From contig LT642244.1 of assembly GCA_900128585.1 (NCBI GenBank), positions 1 to 28,612 on the forward strand: a stretch of 28,612 bases of DNA, written 5' to 3'. The stretch comes from Stramenopiles sp. TOSAG23-3 (taxonomy: Eukaryota > Sar). Below, piece after piece: positions 17,311-26,094 of this stretch (position 1 is its first letter; every line of letters starts with the position of its first letter). The notes under the pieces are model-generated. The model was not told the DNA's origin. It saw nothing but the letters and a program-made list of their open reading frames with translations, and made no database searches. Both the position numbers and the translations under genes were made by a program.

Positions 17311-17637
17311 TCTTTTGAATTAAAAACAAAAAATTGGTGGTTAACTTATCATAACAGCCAATTTTTTGTTTTTATGATAAGTTAATTAAAATTTATCGTC
17401 TTCATGTAACATGCGAACTTTTTAAATGCGAACTTATCTCTCTGCTTTTAATCTAACAAGAAAATTGGCTGTTATTTAATCTTAATTTTTCTTATAAAGA
17501 ATTACGAAGTACAACAAGTAAGAGCTTAACATGTGTGATTGTTTTTACGAAAACTTTCTCTTTTGATGCGGTGTGTGTTATTTTTACTTTATACGCGCCC
17601 GCCAAACCCCTCTCCATCTGTCATACCTCGAATCTTC
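17311..17637. other. Convergent spacer rich in inverted repeats
   Basis: This 327-bp spacer separates the stop codons of the Cdc7-like gene (+) and the TMEM161 gene (-). It should hold both 3' ends. Apart from the inverted repeats at 17322-17475 and a 10-bp direct repeat (ATGCGAACTT at 17411 and 17426) nothing was recognised. Confidence 0.7.
17322..17475. repeat. Overlapping inverted repeats with pseudoknot order
   Basis: Three perfect inverted repeats interlock. Arm A (17322-17337) pairs with A' (17358-17373) over 16 bp. Arm B (17341-17354) pairs with B' (17372-17385) over 14 bp. A segment covering the end of B and part of A' (17351-17365) also pairs with 17461-17475 over 15 bp. The order A-B-A'-B' is that of a pseudoknot, and the third pairing competes with the first two. 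It starts 12 bp after the kinase stop, so it would lie in that transcript's 3' end. Confidence 0.85.
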
Positions 17638-19275
17638 CTATTTAAATTTTTTCTGCGCAGCTTTCCATTCTTTGGAATTTGTCGTTTCCTCAGCACTACC
17701 GGGCACAGCAGCAATGTACCGCGAAACATTTGCAAACAGCCTTTTCCGGCGATGGTACACCAGGCCGATGGCTGACACACAAAAAGTAGACAACAGAGCC
17801 CACCACAATAAAAACCCAATGACCGGGCGAAAAATTCTTCCAGTAAAGACCTGACTCGACGACACACCAACCAACCACTGCATGATTTGCTTGGTTTCCG
17901 CGTCGTCTTGGTTCAAAAGCAGGCCCAGCAGGCCCTTGTCAACCGCTGGCGCTGGCTTTGGAACGTCGGTGATTTCCCAGCCCACTTTCGACAGCCCACT
18001 TCGCACAACCGCGCAGACTTCAGTGTTGTGCTCACCTTTCTTTTGCAAGAGCACACTTGACGTAAAAACAAACACTACGGGCCCTAAATATTGCACACCC
18101 ACAACGCACGTACGGAGAAATATTTGCTGGATGCCATATTGAACGCGGTTGATCATGGCATCATCAATGTTACTAACAGAATTTAGGACGTACTGCACCT
18201 GGACCATTGCATCACTTAAATGCACCTGCAGAATCGTTCGAAGAATACACAAAGAGAGCAATGCGTACGCCATCACAACCAAGATTCTTCCCCCATTGTA
18301 CATGGACTCGTTTACGAAGTATTTCCCTGGAGGAAACGGGCTGCAATCACGAATCAGGAGGTCCTTCTCGCACTCCATCAAATTCGGCGATAGTACAAAG
18401 TCCGACGTTAGCGGGGGAATCCACAGCAACGCCAGGAACAAAGGGGCAAAGAAGTTCACATTCAACAAGAAGCTTTTGCAAGCCCCCACGTTTTCCGATT
18501 CCACTAGTTTGTTAAAATACCCAGTTATGCGCAACATGGGGATAATGCTAGCGGAAGTGATTAGCCCAGCTGCAATGGCCAACGGAAGCCTAAACATTTC
18601 AGCGTCAATGCCCTCGTCCGCCTTCGTGGATGGGGTGCCGACCGCCGCCGTCAAGTTTTTCCACCTCCTGTTGAAGTCTGGCATTGCCAAGGCGAGGCGA
18701 AAGTCAAGCATGTCTGCTTGCATAAGCAGACACACGTATGCTACCACCCCACCAACGATACCGGCGAAAAAGGTTGTGCGCACATCAAACTTGCTGATTC
18801 CCCGCAAATAGAGAAGTTTCAAGTTCAGGTATACCGCTGACGCGCCAGCGTACGCGAGCAAGATATTTCCGAGATCGAAAGTCATCGTTCCCGGTGCCAG
18901 GCAGTTCCACGTCACGGCGACCAGATTAACAAATATGGACTGCAGGGTCAACTGAAGGAGCCAAGAAAATTCATCAAGAAAAATCATGTGCTTCTGGTAA
19001 TTGTAAAGGTCCTCATCGTCAATTTGTTCCTGAATTATCGGAAATCCGTGACGGCGTGAGCTGACAAACTTTGGCTGCTTTGCCTTCTTTTTTGGGTTCG
19101 GCTTTCTTTTGTGCTCCTTCGGAAGTATACCTTGAAAGCTTCCAGTGGACGGCGGCAAATAGTACACCAAACCTTTCAAAAGAGCCCGCGCAGGATCCCA
19201 AACTAAGGTGCAAAACTTTATCGAAATGTAAAGCGTCAAAAGTTGAGCAACAGTAGAATAAGCGATTATAGGCAT
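17638..19275 (-). CDS. TMEM161-family multipass membrane protein
   Basis: The ORF can start at an ATG at 19422 (594 residues). The ATG at 19275 (545 residues) is preferred because it lines up with the N-terminus of animal TMEM161 proteins and because the preceding 49 codons are AT-rich and unlike the family. Hydrophobic segments lie at about 3-22, 107-124, 135-156, 168-185, 229-247, 269-288, 328-350, 383-411 and 479-504. Matches to the family include the FLLNVNFFAPLFLALLW stretch before SDF (269-292), NGGRILVVMAYALLSLCILR (327-346), IQQIFLRTCVVGVQYLGPV (382-400) and RPVIGFLLWWALLS (483-496). The molecular activity of TMEM161 proteins is not established. A basic Lys-rich loop (about 53-75) follows the first span. 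The residue similarity was judged from memory, not by alignment. Confidence 0.8.
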   Translation of the reverse strand: MPIIAYSTVAQLLTLYISIKFCTLVWDPARALLKGLVYYLPPSTGSFQGILPKEHKRKPNPKKKAKQPKFVSSRRHGFPIIQEQIDDEDLYNYQKHMIFLDEFSWLLQLTLQSIFVNLVAVTWNCLAPGTMTFDLGNILLAYAGASAVYLNLKLLYLRGISKFDVRTTFFAGIVGGVVAYVCLLMQADMLDFRLALAMPDFNRRWKNLTAAVGTPSTKADEGIDAEMFRLPLAIAAGLITSASIIPMLRITGYFNKLVESENVGACKSFLLNVNFFAPLFLALLWIPPLTSDFVLSPNLMECEKDLLIRDCSPFPPGKYFVNESMYNGGRILVVMAYALLSLCILRTILQVHLSDAMVQVQYVLNSVSNIDDAMINRVQYGIQQIFLRTCVVGVQYLGPVVFVFTSSVLLQKKGEHNTEVCAVVRSGLSKVGWEITDVPKPAPAVDKGLLGLLLNQDDAETKQIMQWLVGVSSSQVFTGRIFRPVIGFLLWWALLSTFCVSAIGLVYHRRKRLFANVSRYIAAVPGSAEETTNSKEWKAAQKKFK

Positions 19276-20104
19276 TTGTGCGCCTTGGATTTCCAATAAA
19301 AAGTAGAGGCGGTTGAATTGAAAACGCTTTGGTATTTTGAGAAGTTCGATTAGATACTCTATAAACAATGATAATTTTATCTTTCCTTTTATTCCAAAAT
19401 AACCAATATGTTGTCGTCTCATTTTCTTAATTTACTAACTATTACAATTTTCCATGCAATGACGGACTCGTTTCTTTCTTACCGTTATAATGTACATTAT
19501 TACATCTTCGACTACTATTTAAATTAAAAGAAGACGACTCTTCTCGTCCGTCCATCCCCTCCCTCCTCTAATTCATCCACCACCTCCTTCAATTTTAAAT
19601 GCACCTTACTGTGTTCCTACTATTACGGTACGATACGATATTAATAATACTGATAAAAATAATTCCTCCAGCTCCGGTATTGTAATTTAAATAGCCTACG
19701 AGGACTACCGTACCGTACCGTACGAGTAGAAGAGGACTTCTATTATTATATACCTCCTCGTAGGTAGCTCTACGAGGATACGAGGACCGGTATAAATAAT
19801 TAGACCGATTCAATTTTTTAAACAGTTGCAGTGAGTGGAGTGAGTGGTGAGAGTGTATTAGGACTCTATTAAAAATAAAATATTTATTTTTAATTTTTAA
19901 TTTTATAAATAGTCTGGATGGTTCCATTTGGTTGTTGTTGTTGTTGTTTTATTATTATTATTAGAATTAATATTGATTTTTTTTTAGACACCATTCACCA
20001 GAATGTACGAGGCAACATTGTTCACGTGGTTTGGAAGAAGGTCAATTAAATTAATTAAATTAGAGAACATTCTAATTTTTTTAGTTAAATAATAGATTGC
20101 CTTC
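19276..20104. other. AT-rich spacer between two minus-strand genes
   Basis: It contains the TMEM161 upstream region (an alternative start lies at 19422) and the 3' end of the E2-like gene. Notable are a TACCG tandem run and interleaved hairpins at about 19695-19776 and a GTT microsatellite near 19930-19947. No supported ORF was seen. Confidence 0.65.
19695..19776. repeat. TACCG repeat and interleaved hairpin arms
   Basis: CCTACGAGG (19695-19703) is the reverse complement of CCTCGTAGG (19756-19764). CTCGTAG (19757-19763) also pairs with CTACGAG (19770-19776). Three TACCG copies lie at 19706-19720. The arms can pair in more than one way. Confidence 0.7.
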
Positions 20105-21994
20105 TCACCGCCGTCTTCTTTTTGCAACGTCCCAGCCACCGAATTCTCCTCCAGCCCCACCGTGTGGACCACCACCGCGCTGGCCGCGATTCCCATACTG
20201 TCGCCCGCCTCTCCGTCCCTGGTTTCCACGCTTCGTCTTTTGGTATCTAGGACCTTTCGTACGAGAACTGCTCACCAAATAATCCACCCAGGCTTGGGCC
20301 CCTTTCGCACCGAGCTTGTCTTTGAATCCTTCTGTGCAACCAATGGTTTCAAAGTAGACCTTCCAATCGCCTCCTGCGCGCTCTTCCAGCGCTGCTTTGC
20401 GCGTCTGCCAGGACTTGAACAATTCGTCTAAGGTCTCCGGGTCGATCCCTAAGGAACGGTCCAGCCGTTCCGTCGCTGCGGCTACGGACCCTTTCACCAC
20501 AAGTCGAAGGACCAGCGTTTGGAACGCGAGCAAGTTCCGGGACACCGCTGTCTTACTGTACACCGCCCGTTGCGGGTATCGCCCGTTCTCACAACGCACC
20601 GAGTCTTGCCACCACATGACTGAGCGCACGAAACTCTCGTCCACGTACGCGTCCACAAAGGTGGCAATGGCTGCAGGCACGGTCGCGGTGAACAGCGCAA
20701 GCGTTTGGCCAACATCGGGGCAGACGTCCTTGTGCCGCTGACTCTCGGCTCCAATAAAATCCTTGACCACATTTCGGGCAGCGCTGCCGATGCCAGGCTC
20801 GGTCCCACCAGCGTCCGTGTCTACCACCCAGACTAGCGTCCGCCACAACGAACAGAAGGCTTCGAAATAGCGAATGCTCTCGACCTTGCTCCCGTTCATC
20901 ATCTCGACCAAGAGCATGTTCATCAACTTCGGTACTACAACGAGGGCTGGGTACCTAGCTTTTGGTGCTTTCGCACGAGCCTGTGCCTCATTCAAAGCGC
21001 GCACGCTGTCTTTGAAAGTCTTGACCCATGACGTTTTTTCGTTGGCATGCTCTGGGTTAATAAATGCTGGGAAAAAATGGGTAAACGGACTCTTTTTTGA
21101 AGTCTGCCGAAGCCCCCCGCGGAACGCGTCGATGGACAGCAATTCGGCGTGGCAGGTCAGATTTTTGCCTTTCACGCTCACGCCGTATCCCAGTGTGGTC
21201 TCTGTATGGTTGTCCCCGGAGAAGTAGCATTTAATGTTGTCGTTGACAGCACATGCCGCTACTTTGCGCTCCACTGTTCCCTCCTCTAAAGGGGCGAGCG
21301 TTTCCGCGAGCAATAGACGCAGCGTCGTCTGTTGGTCAGGGTTCAAGGTGCCACAGAATTCGTCCCACTTCCCTTTCACCTCACCTGACAACATGCTGTC
21401 TAATGCACGGTCGACCTTTTGCATCTTTAAACTCTGTTGGAGCTCCACAGCCGTGTTCACCGCTGGCCACGGCCGTTCGCCAGAATGGGCAATGCCATCG
21501 TCGACGAGGCATGTGCACGCCATCGCACGCCGGTACAAATCCAACCGAGAGGATTCGTCCATGGACGCGTTCAAGTCTAGCAGAACGGACTGGAGCTGGA
21601 CGAGCACCGAGGCGACGCTCATGCCCGGACTCCATCCCTCACCTTCTTGCCCGCTCCATTCGGTGTGGATGTCTGCGAAATTACCTAGGATGTTCAAGCA
21701 GAGGACCATAAGGCCGTCTTCGTCTATGTCGGTTGCCCCCATATTGTAAGGGAACGGTGTGCAAAAACCTACAGATGGCGGGCTCGACGGGTAGTCTGGC
21801 TTGAACGACATGATGAAGTGCAGAGGTACCGCCACCATTCCTTTCCCTGGCACGTCCAAAGTTATAGCTAAATTTCCGTGCCATTTCAAAAAGTTGCTCG
21901 GGGAGGGCATGGCGTTGGCCCCGGGCAATGGACTGGCTAACAGGGCCCTGTGGTCCTTCAGCAAACGCTTCATTGCTACTGTTTGTTGACTCAT
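20105..21994 (-). CDS. E2 ubiquitin-conjugating-like domain protein with a long C-terminal extension and RGG tail
   Basis: The ORF has 629 residues from an ATG at 21994. Residues about 1-140 form a UBC fold. KRLLKDHRALLASPLPG is the first helix, followed by HFIMSFKPDYPSSPPSVGF, then LMVLCLNIL with the likely catalytic Cys (C99), and WSPGMSVASVLVQLQSVLLD. The HPN motif before the Cys is replaced by PYN, so activity may differ. A second conserved-looking part (about 243-316) contains CYFSGDNHTETTLGYGVSV, ELLSIDAFRGG and THFFPAFINPEHA. I recall similar regions behind UBC domains in other protists and fungi but cannot name the domain. Residues about 330-570 are helical and unassigned. The tail (about 583-629) is Gly/Arg-rich (GRRGGRQYGNRGQRGG) and ends in KRRRR, suggesting RNA binding and nuclear entry. 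Confidence 0.8.
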   Translation of the reverse strand: MSQQTVAMKRLLKDHRALLASPLPGANAMPSPSNFLKWHGNLAITLDVPGKGMVAVPLHFIMSFKPDYPSSPPSVGFCTPFPYNMGATDIDEDGLMVLCLNILGNFADIHTEWSGQEGEGWSPGMSVASVLVQLQSVLLDLNASMDESSRLDLYRRAMACTCLVDDGIAHSGERPWPAVNTAVELQQSLKMQKVDRALDSMLSGEVKGKWDEFCGTLNPDQQTTLRLLLAETLAPLEEGTVERKVAACAVNDNIKCYFSGDNHTETTLGYGVSVKGKNLTCHAELLSIDAFRGGLRQTSKKSPFTHFFPAFINPEHANEKTSWVKTFKDSVRALNEAQARAKAPKARYPALVVVPKLMNMLLVEMMNGSKVESIRYFEAFCSLWRTLVWVVDTDAGGTEPGIGSAARNVVKDFIGAESQRHKDVCPDVGQTLALFTATVPAAIATFVDAYVDESFVRSVMWWQDSVRCENGRYPQRAVYSKTAVSRNLLAFQTLVLRLVVKGSVAAATERLDRSLGIDPETLDELFKSWQTRKAALEERAGGDWKVYFETIGCTEGFKDKLGAKGAQAWVDYLVSSSRTKGPRYQKTKRGNQGRRGGRQYGNRGQRGGGPHGGAGGEFGGWDVAKRRRR

Positions 21995-22606
21995 TTTGTT
22001 TAGAGGGAATTGGGCGAAGAATGGAGGGGCTGAATGCGAATGTGTGGGTTGGACTATTTCTATTTTAACGTATTTGGGTTGGCACGTTTATGTTTATCTT
22101 TTGTTAAGCAGGTTTTTGATTATTGTTTTGTTTTCAAAATATACATATAAAGGCTTTCCATTTTCATTCTCTATTGTGAAACGGAGCTGTTACGGGAGAA
22201 GAAGAAAAACTGAAAAGGTGGTGAATAATGAAATCATTCACGCACATCATCATCACCACCACATCTCTTCTTCTTTTACTTTTATTCCATGTTGTATTGC
22301 TGTATTATTAAAATATAATAATCATCATCTTTTTCATTTTTTTTCTTTTTTTTTGTTGTTGTTTGAAGTTGTTTCTTTCTTTCTTTTTCTCGTTCTTAAT
22401 TGTCTTACACTGTTAGTTAGTCGCCCAGTATATTTTAAAACGATGCTCTGTAGGTACTAATATCGAAACCTTTGTAGACCTGTACTTTAAGAAGAACGAA
22501 AAAGAAATTTCTTCTTCTTTCTAACCCTATATTACTTATATTATAGATCGAAAACAATATTATAATTAAAAAAAAATGCAGACGTATTTCATGAACATAT
22601 CATAAT
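21995..22606. other. Spacer between two minus-strand genes
   Basis: It should contain the E2-like gene's promoter and the 3' end of the SPRY/IQ gene. It holds a GAGAAGAAG tract, CATCATCACCACC units (about 22247-22262), T-rich and CTTT microsatellites (about 22328-22390) and a TTCTTCTTC tract near 22510. A plus-strand frame at 21996-22460 reads through these repeats and is not a gene. Confidence 0.65.
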
Positions 22607-24865
22607 TTAAATAAGGCCTTCTCCTTTTTCTCCCCCTTCTTCTTTTTCTTCTGGTGGCGGCTGAACAACGGTTGCGTTTAATTTTAGTATGTACCAATGC
22701 CTCATGATTATGTCGAAGGCAACGTCTAGTTCGATAACCTTCCCCGTGCGCTTTCCGACTTGCTCAGCCTTTGATCTTAGTTCATTGTAGCATTCTTGCA
22801 CTTTGGACGTTTTGAACTCTTTAAATATAGCCGAGCATCCGTCTAACGTGCTTTTCAACTTGATGTGACACGGATCGTCGTCCATGCGCTCTTCAATGGA
22901 GTCGACGGGCAAAACGACCTGCAGCACGCTAAGGTACGTGTCTATTGCGTTCTCGTGGTAAGGTGTTTTCACGACCTTGTGGCAGTCTTCAGGCAGCCAA
23001 CCGGTAAGAGTTCCGAACCAGCGCGTGCGCAGATCCTCTTCTTCATATTTGACAATGCCATTTCGAAATTCTGCCTTTTTCTTCGAACTCAGCGCCGGTA
23101 TACCGTACATGTGCTCGAAAAAATCAGCCACGAACTCTGGAAGGGTGTCCTTTTCGTTACCTTTTCTCTCATCGATAATGTCTGCTTTAACCTTTTTCTC
23201 GAATATGCCTGCAATAGTATCCAAGACTTTGGCAAGCGGCAATATCGACTTTGTGACACCCTTCTTCTTACCGCGCCTTTTCTTTCTCTTCTTCTTTCGC
23301 ATTTTCCCAGCTTTCTTGAACATCTTCATAGCAGAAAATCTTCGCCAGGTCTTTTGTATTACTATCGCTTGACTAATTCTCCGCTTTTGCTTTGCCCAGT
23401 TTGCTTTCATTGCTTGAAGTATAGCATAGGTCTTCGGGTCCATATTGTTTCTTACAGAGAACCCCCTCCACATTTTTTGAATTTTTAGCACGACACCGCT
23501 CTTTTCTAGTCTTTTGTAGAATATTCTCCTCCGGGCCAGCCGTTGAATTCGTTTCACAAGGTGCATTATGCGCAACTTCACTGCAGTCACCGAAATGATC
23601 CCGTTTCTTTTTTTGTACTGAAGCGTTCGCCGCGCCATCTTTTGACGCCAAGCGGACTGAATGATAATGGCCGAACTAACAAGCTTCTCTGGTTTGTGAT
23701 TGTAAGCCGAGAGCATCTTGAACCTGGCGCGTCCTTTCTTGCCGCGCCAGATCTTTTGCACCTTTAGGCACGCCACGTTCCGCTTCGAAAATTTGTAACC
23801 ATCTTTTTTTCGGTCCACAAATCGGCTCAACGTGTCGACAGCCTTCTTAATCTCCAGAGCGTCCCGCCGTCGTCGTGCACGACTAACGTACGTTCGGATG
23901 AACCGTTGCAGCACACGAATGGCTCGCTCGTGCTTGATGTGGGCCGGTGGAAAGTTCGACCAACTCTTTGAATCCTCCTCGTTAACCAAATCCGTCTTGA
24001 AGTTGTGCTGTATTGTGTCTTGCAAACTGTTCCCTGCCTGAAGCTTTTCAAAATTAGCCCGGTCTTTTATCATTTGAAGCGTTTCCTCTATAGTGTAAAT
24101 TTTGCTTCGCTTCTCTACCAGCTCGTTCTCTTTTTTTCCCTTCTCTTTCTCAACGTTGTTGTGATACCACTTATTAGTCGTATCCTGGGACTTGTAGAGT
24201 TTCTTCAAGTCGACATGGTCTTCAAAGGAGACGTATGATTCGCAAGAGTACGCCCCTTTCGGCCTATGCAAGAAAGAGTAGCCCCCAAAATTAAAACTGA
24301 CCTCCCCAGACGAACCCTTCAAACTGATCGCGGGAACGAGGGTCCCCCTTCGGATTGCATCCCCTTGCGACATTTGCTCCAGCTTTCCATACATTTCGCT
24401 GTGTGCCCCAAAGGCTACCCCCAGGTTTCTTCCATCCACAACAAAAGAAATGCACCCGGACAATTTGTCAAGCAGACACCCTATTACAGAGCACCGTCGC
24501 AGGTCTACACCGGTGGCGTAAAGCTCCTTCGACTCGTTCTTGTGCCACAGTTTGCCATTGTGGCCAATGCCAAAACTGTGCTGAGAACACCCCAAGTGGT
24601 CTTCTTCTTTATCACCAGGTTTGGACGTCCACCCCAAGACAAAGTCAAAACTCTTCCTGCAGGAAGGCGGCCTGTACATTTCGTAATAGAAAACAGAATA
24701 CAGCAAGGACCGTTGTATCATTTTTTTGAAACAGGCTTTCACGGCAATCGCCGCCCGCTTATCGCTGTGCTTGTCGCTCAGTACCAGGCTGTTGTCATGT
24801 CCCTTTGTTTGTCCATGTGACGCTTCAGTTTCCCGTGCATGCGAGGTCCTCGGGTGTGCAAACCA
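22607..24865 (-). CDS. SPRY domain plus IQ-motif protein, C-terminal part of a split gene
   Basis: The frame is open from just after a TGA (24866-24868) to a TAA at 22607, but its first ATG (24721) falls inside the SPRY domain. Starting there would cut off the domain's first strands, seen upstream as NSLVLSDKHSDKRAAIAV. The SPRY part includes FYYEM, FDFVLGWTS, SFGIGHNGKLWHK, SVIGCLLDKLSGCISFVVDG, LGVAFG and VSFNFGGYSFL. Counted from 24742, IQ-type calmodulin-binding motifs follow at about 272-290, 322-345, 358-376, 394-410, 417-435 and 459-478, for example CLKVQKIWRGKKGRARF and IVIQKTWRRFSAM. Then come a very basic stretch and a helical C-terminal region (500-711) of unknown fold. The protein probably binds calmodulin and a partner through SPRY. 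It is best read as continuing the frame at 24778-26094; see that entry and the findings. Confidence 0.8.
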   Translation of the reverse strand, partial: WFAHPRTSHARETEASHGQTKGHDNSLVLSDKHSDKRAAIAVKACFKKMIQRSLLYSVFYYEMYRPPSCRKSFDFVLGWTSKPGDKEEDHLGCSQHSFGIGHNGKLWHKNESKELYATGVDLRRCSVIGCLLDKLSGCISFVVDGRNLGVAFGAHSEMYGKLEQMSQGDAIRRGTLVPAISLKGSSGEVSFNFGGYSFLHRPKGAYSCESYVSFEDHVDLKKLYKSQDTTNKWYHNNVEKEKGKKENELVEKRSKIYTIEETLQMIKDRANFEKLQAGNSLQDTIQHNFKTDLVNEEDSKSWSNFPPAHIKHERAIRVLQRFIRTYVSRARRRRDALEIKKAVDTLSRFVDRKKDGYKFSKRNVACLKVQKIWRGKKGRARFKMLSAYNHKPEKLVSSAIIIQSAWRQKMARRTLQYKKRNGIISVTAVKLRIMHLVKRIQRLARRRIFYKRLEKSGVVLKIQKMWRGFSVRNNMDPKTYAILQAMKANWAKQKRRISQAIVIQKTWRRFSAMKMFKKAGKMRKKKRKKRRGKKKGVTKSILPLAKVLDTIAGIFEKKVKADIIDERKGNEKDTLPEFVADFFEHMYGIPALSSKKKAEFRNGIVKYEEEDLRTRWFGTLTGWLPEDCHKVVKTPYHENAIDTYLSVLQVVLPVDSIEERMDDDPCHIKLKSTLDGCSAIFKEFKTSKVQECYNELRSKAEQVGKRTGKVIELDVAFDIIMRHWYILKLNATVVQPPPEEKEEGGEKGEGLI

Positions 24866-26094
24866 TCAAGCCCCCGGGCCAACAGTCCAAAGGCAGAATC
24901 AGCTTTGATTGGGTTGCCAAAAACGTCTTTAGAATCAACTTCTTTGACCGTTCTGTCCAGGTACTTCGTCTCAAACGAGTGGCTCAACCGCTTAGTTTGT
25001 TGCGGTCCATGGTTTGCGCACATGGTTTGCCACACCGGGTCTTTTGGGGGAGGCAATGATTCTTGGTTTTCAAAATGGATAGGAAGCTTCGATAATTTAG
25101 ATGTTGGACGGATGATTTCGCAAGTCAAGTGCCCATTTTTAACGTGCAAAGCATAGTCGTTCTCAGAATGCACGAGGAGAAACTTTTTGTGCATAAAATG
25201 GTGCGAGTCGTACATGTTCAACCTGCCCACCCTTAACTTTTTCTGATACATTGCTTTCATCGTCAATTCCATGTGGTTCTGTTTTATGTTTGAGCACGTT
25301 TCATCGATCTTGTCGCCCAACTGTTTTAGGATTTCCGCTGAATTTTTGAAACAATTTTTTATGTCCGTCTTACTTTTAAAGCGCCGTCGCTGTAGCTCTT
25401 CATTGAGCGCGTTCCGTTCGGTGAAAATCTTGTCCAGCAAGGTAGATTCCTTCAGCATGCCTTTCACTTTCCAGTTGCCTTTCCGCCGTTTTCTCTCTTT
25501 TCTATTTGCAATGCTTGACAGCGCAATTATTGGGATGAATTTCACACTGTCCTCGTGCTCTAGTTTTGCCGAGCGGGCTCGAAACGCATTGATTTCTTTT
25601 TCACTTTTCATCAAATCCCATTCGGTCTCGATCTCAATGAACGCGCGGGCTTCTTCTGCCCATCCGGAAATCAAATCGCTCTCATAATGCAGCGCACGGG
25701 CTTGGGTTACTTCAACCTCTGCGTCTGTAGTCCCGCTGGATACTTGGAGCTTCTTGTACCACGGCATATTGCTCATGTCCACGCCCTCCTGTTGCTTTGC
25801 GTTTTCAAATGATGTCATTGAAATTTTATCTGACAGTGGAACGTGCACGTCAGTCGCCGTTCTTTTCGCGTGCTTTTGCTGAGCTTCCAACACCAAATTG
25901 TGCCCTTGGTGCATTTGGATGCTCGTCCGCCGGGTCAATATCCTCTGTTTAAATTTCAGGTCCGCGCCCGAAGCCCTTTTAGAAAAAGTGGTAGTACGCT
26001 TTCTTCTCCGTAATGGGGATTCTACAATTTGAGCCCCTTCCGTGGGCCTCAGCGGACGTTTGTTCATCGTCGTCCTCCGCTTCGACCTCCTCAT
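24778..26094 (-). CDS. Unrecognised basic coiled protein, probable N-terminal part of the SPRY/IQ gene
   Basis: The frame has 438 residues from the ATG at 26094; further upstream it opens only from a GTG. The beginning is strongly basic (MRRSKRRTTMNKRPLRP and RRRKRTTTFSKR), a likely nuclear or microtubule-binding stretch. The middle is charged and helical, with EARAFIEIETEWDLMKSEKE and IANRKERKRRKGNWK, then a coiled-coil-like part (about 213-280). I recognise no domain. It ends in HMDKQRDMTTAWY and a TGA only 36 bp before the GTG that opens the ATG-less SPRY/IQ frame, and the two open frames overlap by 88 bp. The joint product would be about 1,160 residues. The alternative is two separate genes, but the second would then lack a suitable ATG. 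Confidence 0.72.
   Translation of the reverse strand: MRRSKRRTTMNKRPLRPTEGAQIVESPLRRRKRTTTFSKRASGADLKFKQRILTRRTSIQMHQGHNLVLEAQQKHAKRTATDVHVPLSDKISMTSFENAKQQEGVDMSNMPWYKKLQVSSGTTDAEVEVTQARALHYESDLISGWAEEARAFIEIETEWDLMKSEKEINAFRARSAKLEHEDSVKFIPIIALSSIANRKERKRRKGNWKVKGMLKESTLLDKIFTERNALNEELQRRRFKSKTDIKNCFKNSAEILKQLGDKIDETCSNIKQNHMELTMKAMYQKKLRVGRLNMYDSHHFMHKKFLLVHSENDYALHVKNGHLTCEIIRPTSKLSKLPIHFENQESLPPPKDPVWQTMCANHGPQQTKRLSHSFETKYLDRTVKEVDSKDVFGNPIKADSAFGLLARGLDGLHTRGPRMHGKLKRHMDKQRDMTTAWY

Noticed and set aside
19276-19422. Extra 49 N-terminal residues of the TMEM161 protein from the ATG at 19422
   Set aside because: Not excluded, but the stretch is AT-rich, and the family's first membrane span begins right at the downstream ATG (19275).
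24778-24780. Reassigned TGA codon as the reason for the split SPRY/IQ gene
   Set aside because: TGA ends the Cys-rich protein, the C69 and the E2-like genes, and reading through it would not enter the SPRY frame.
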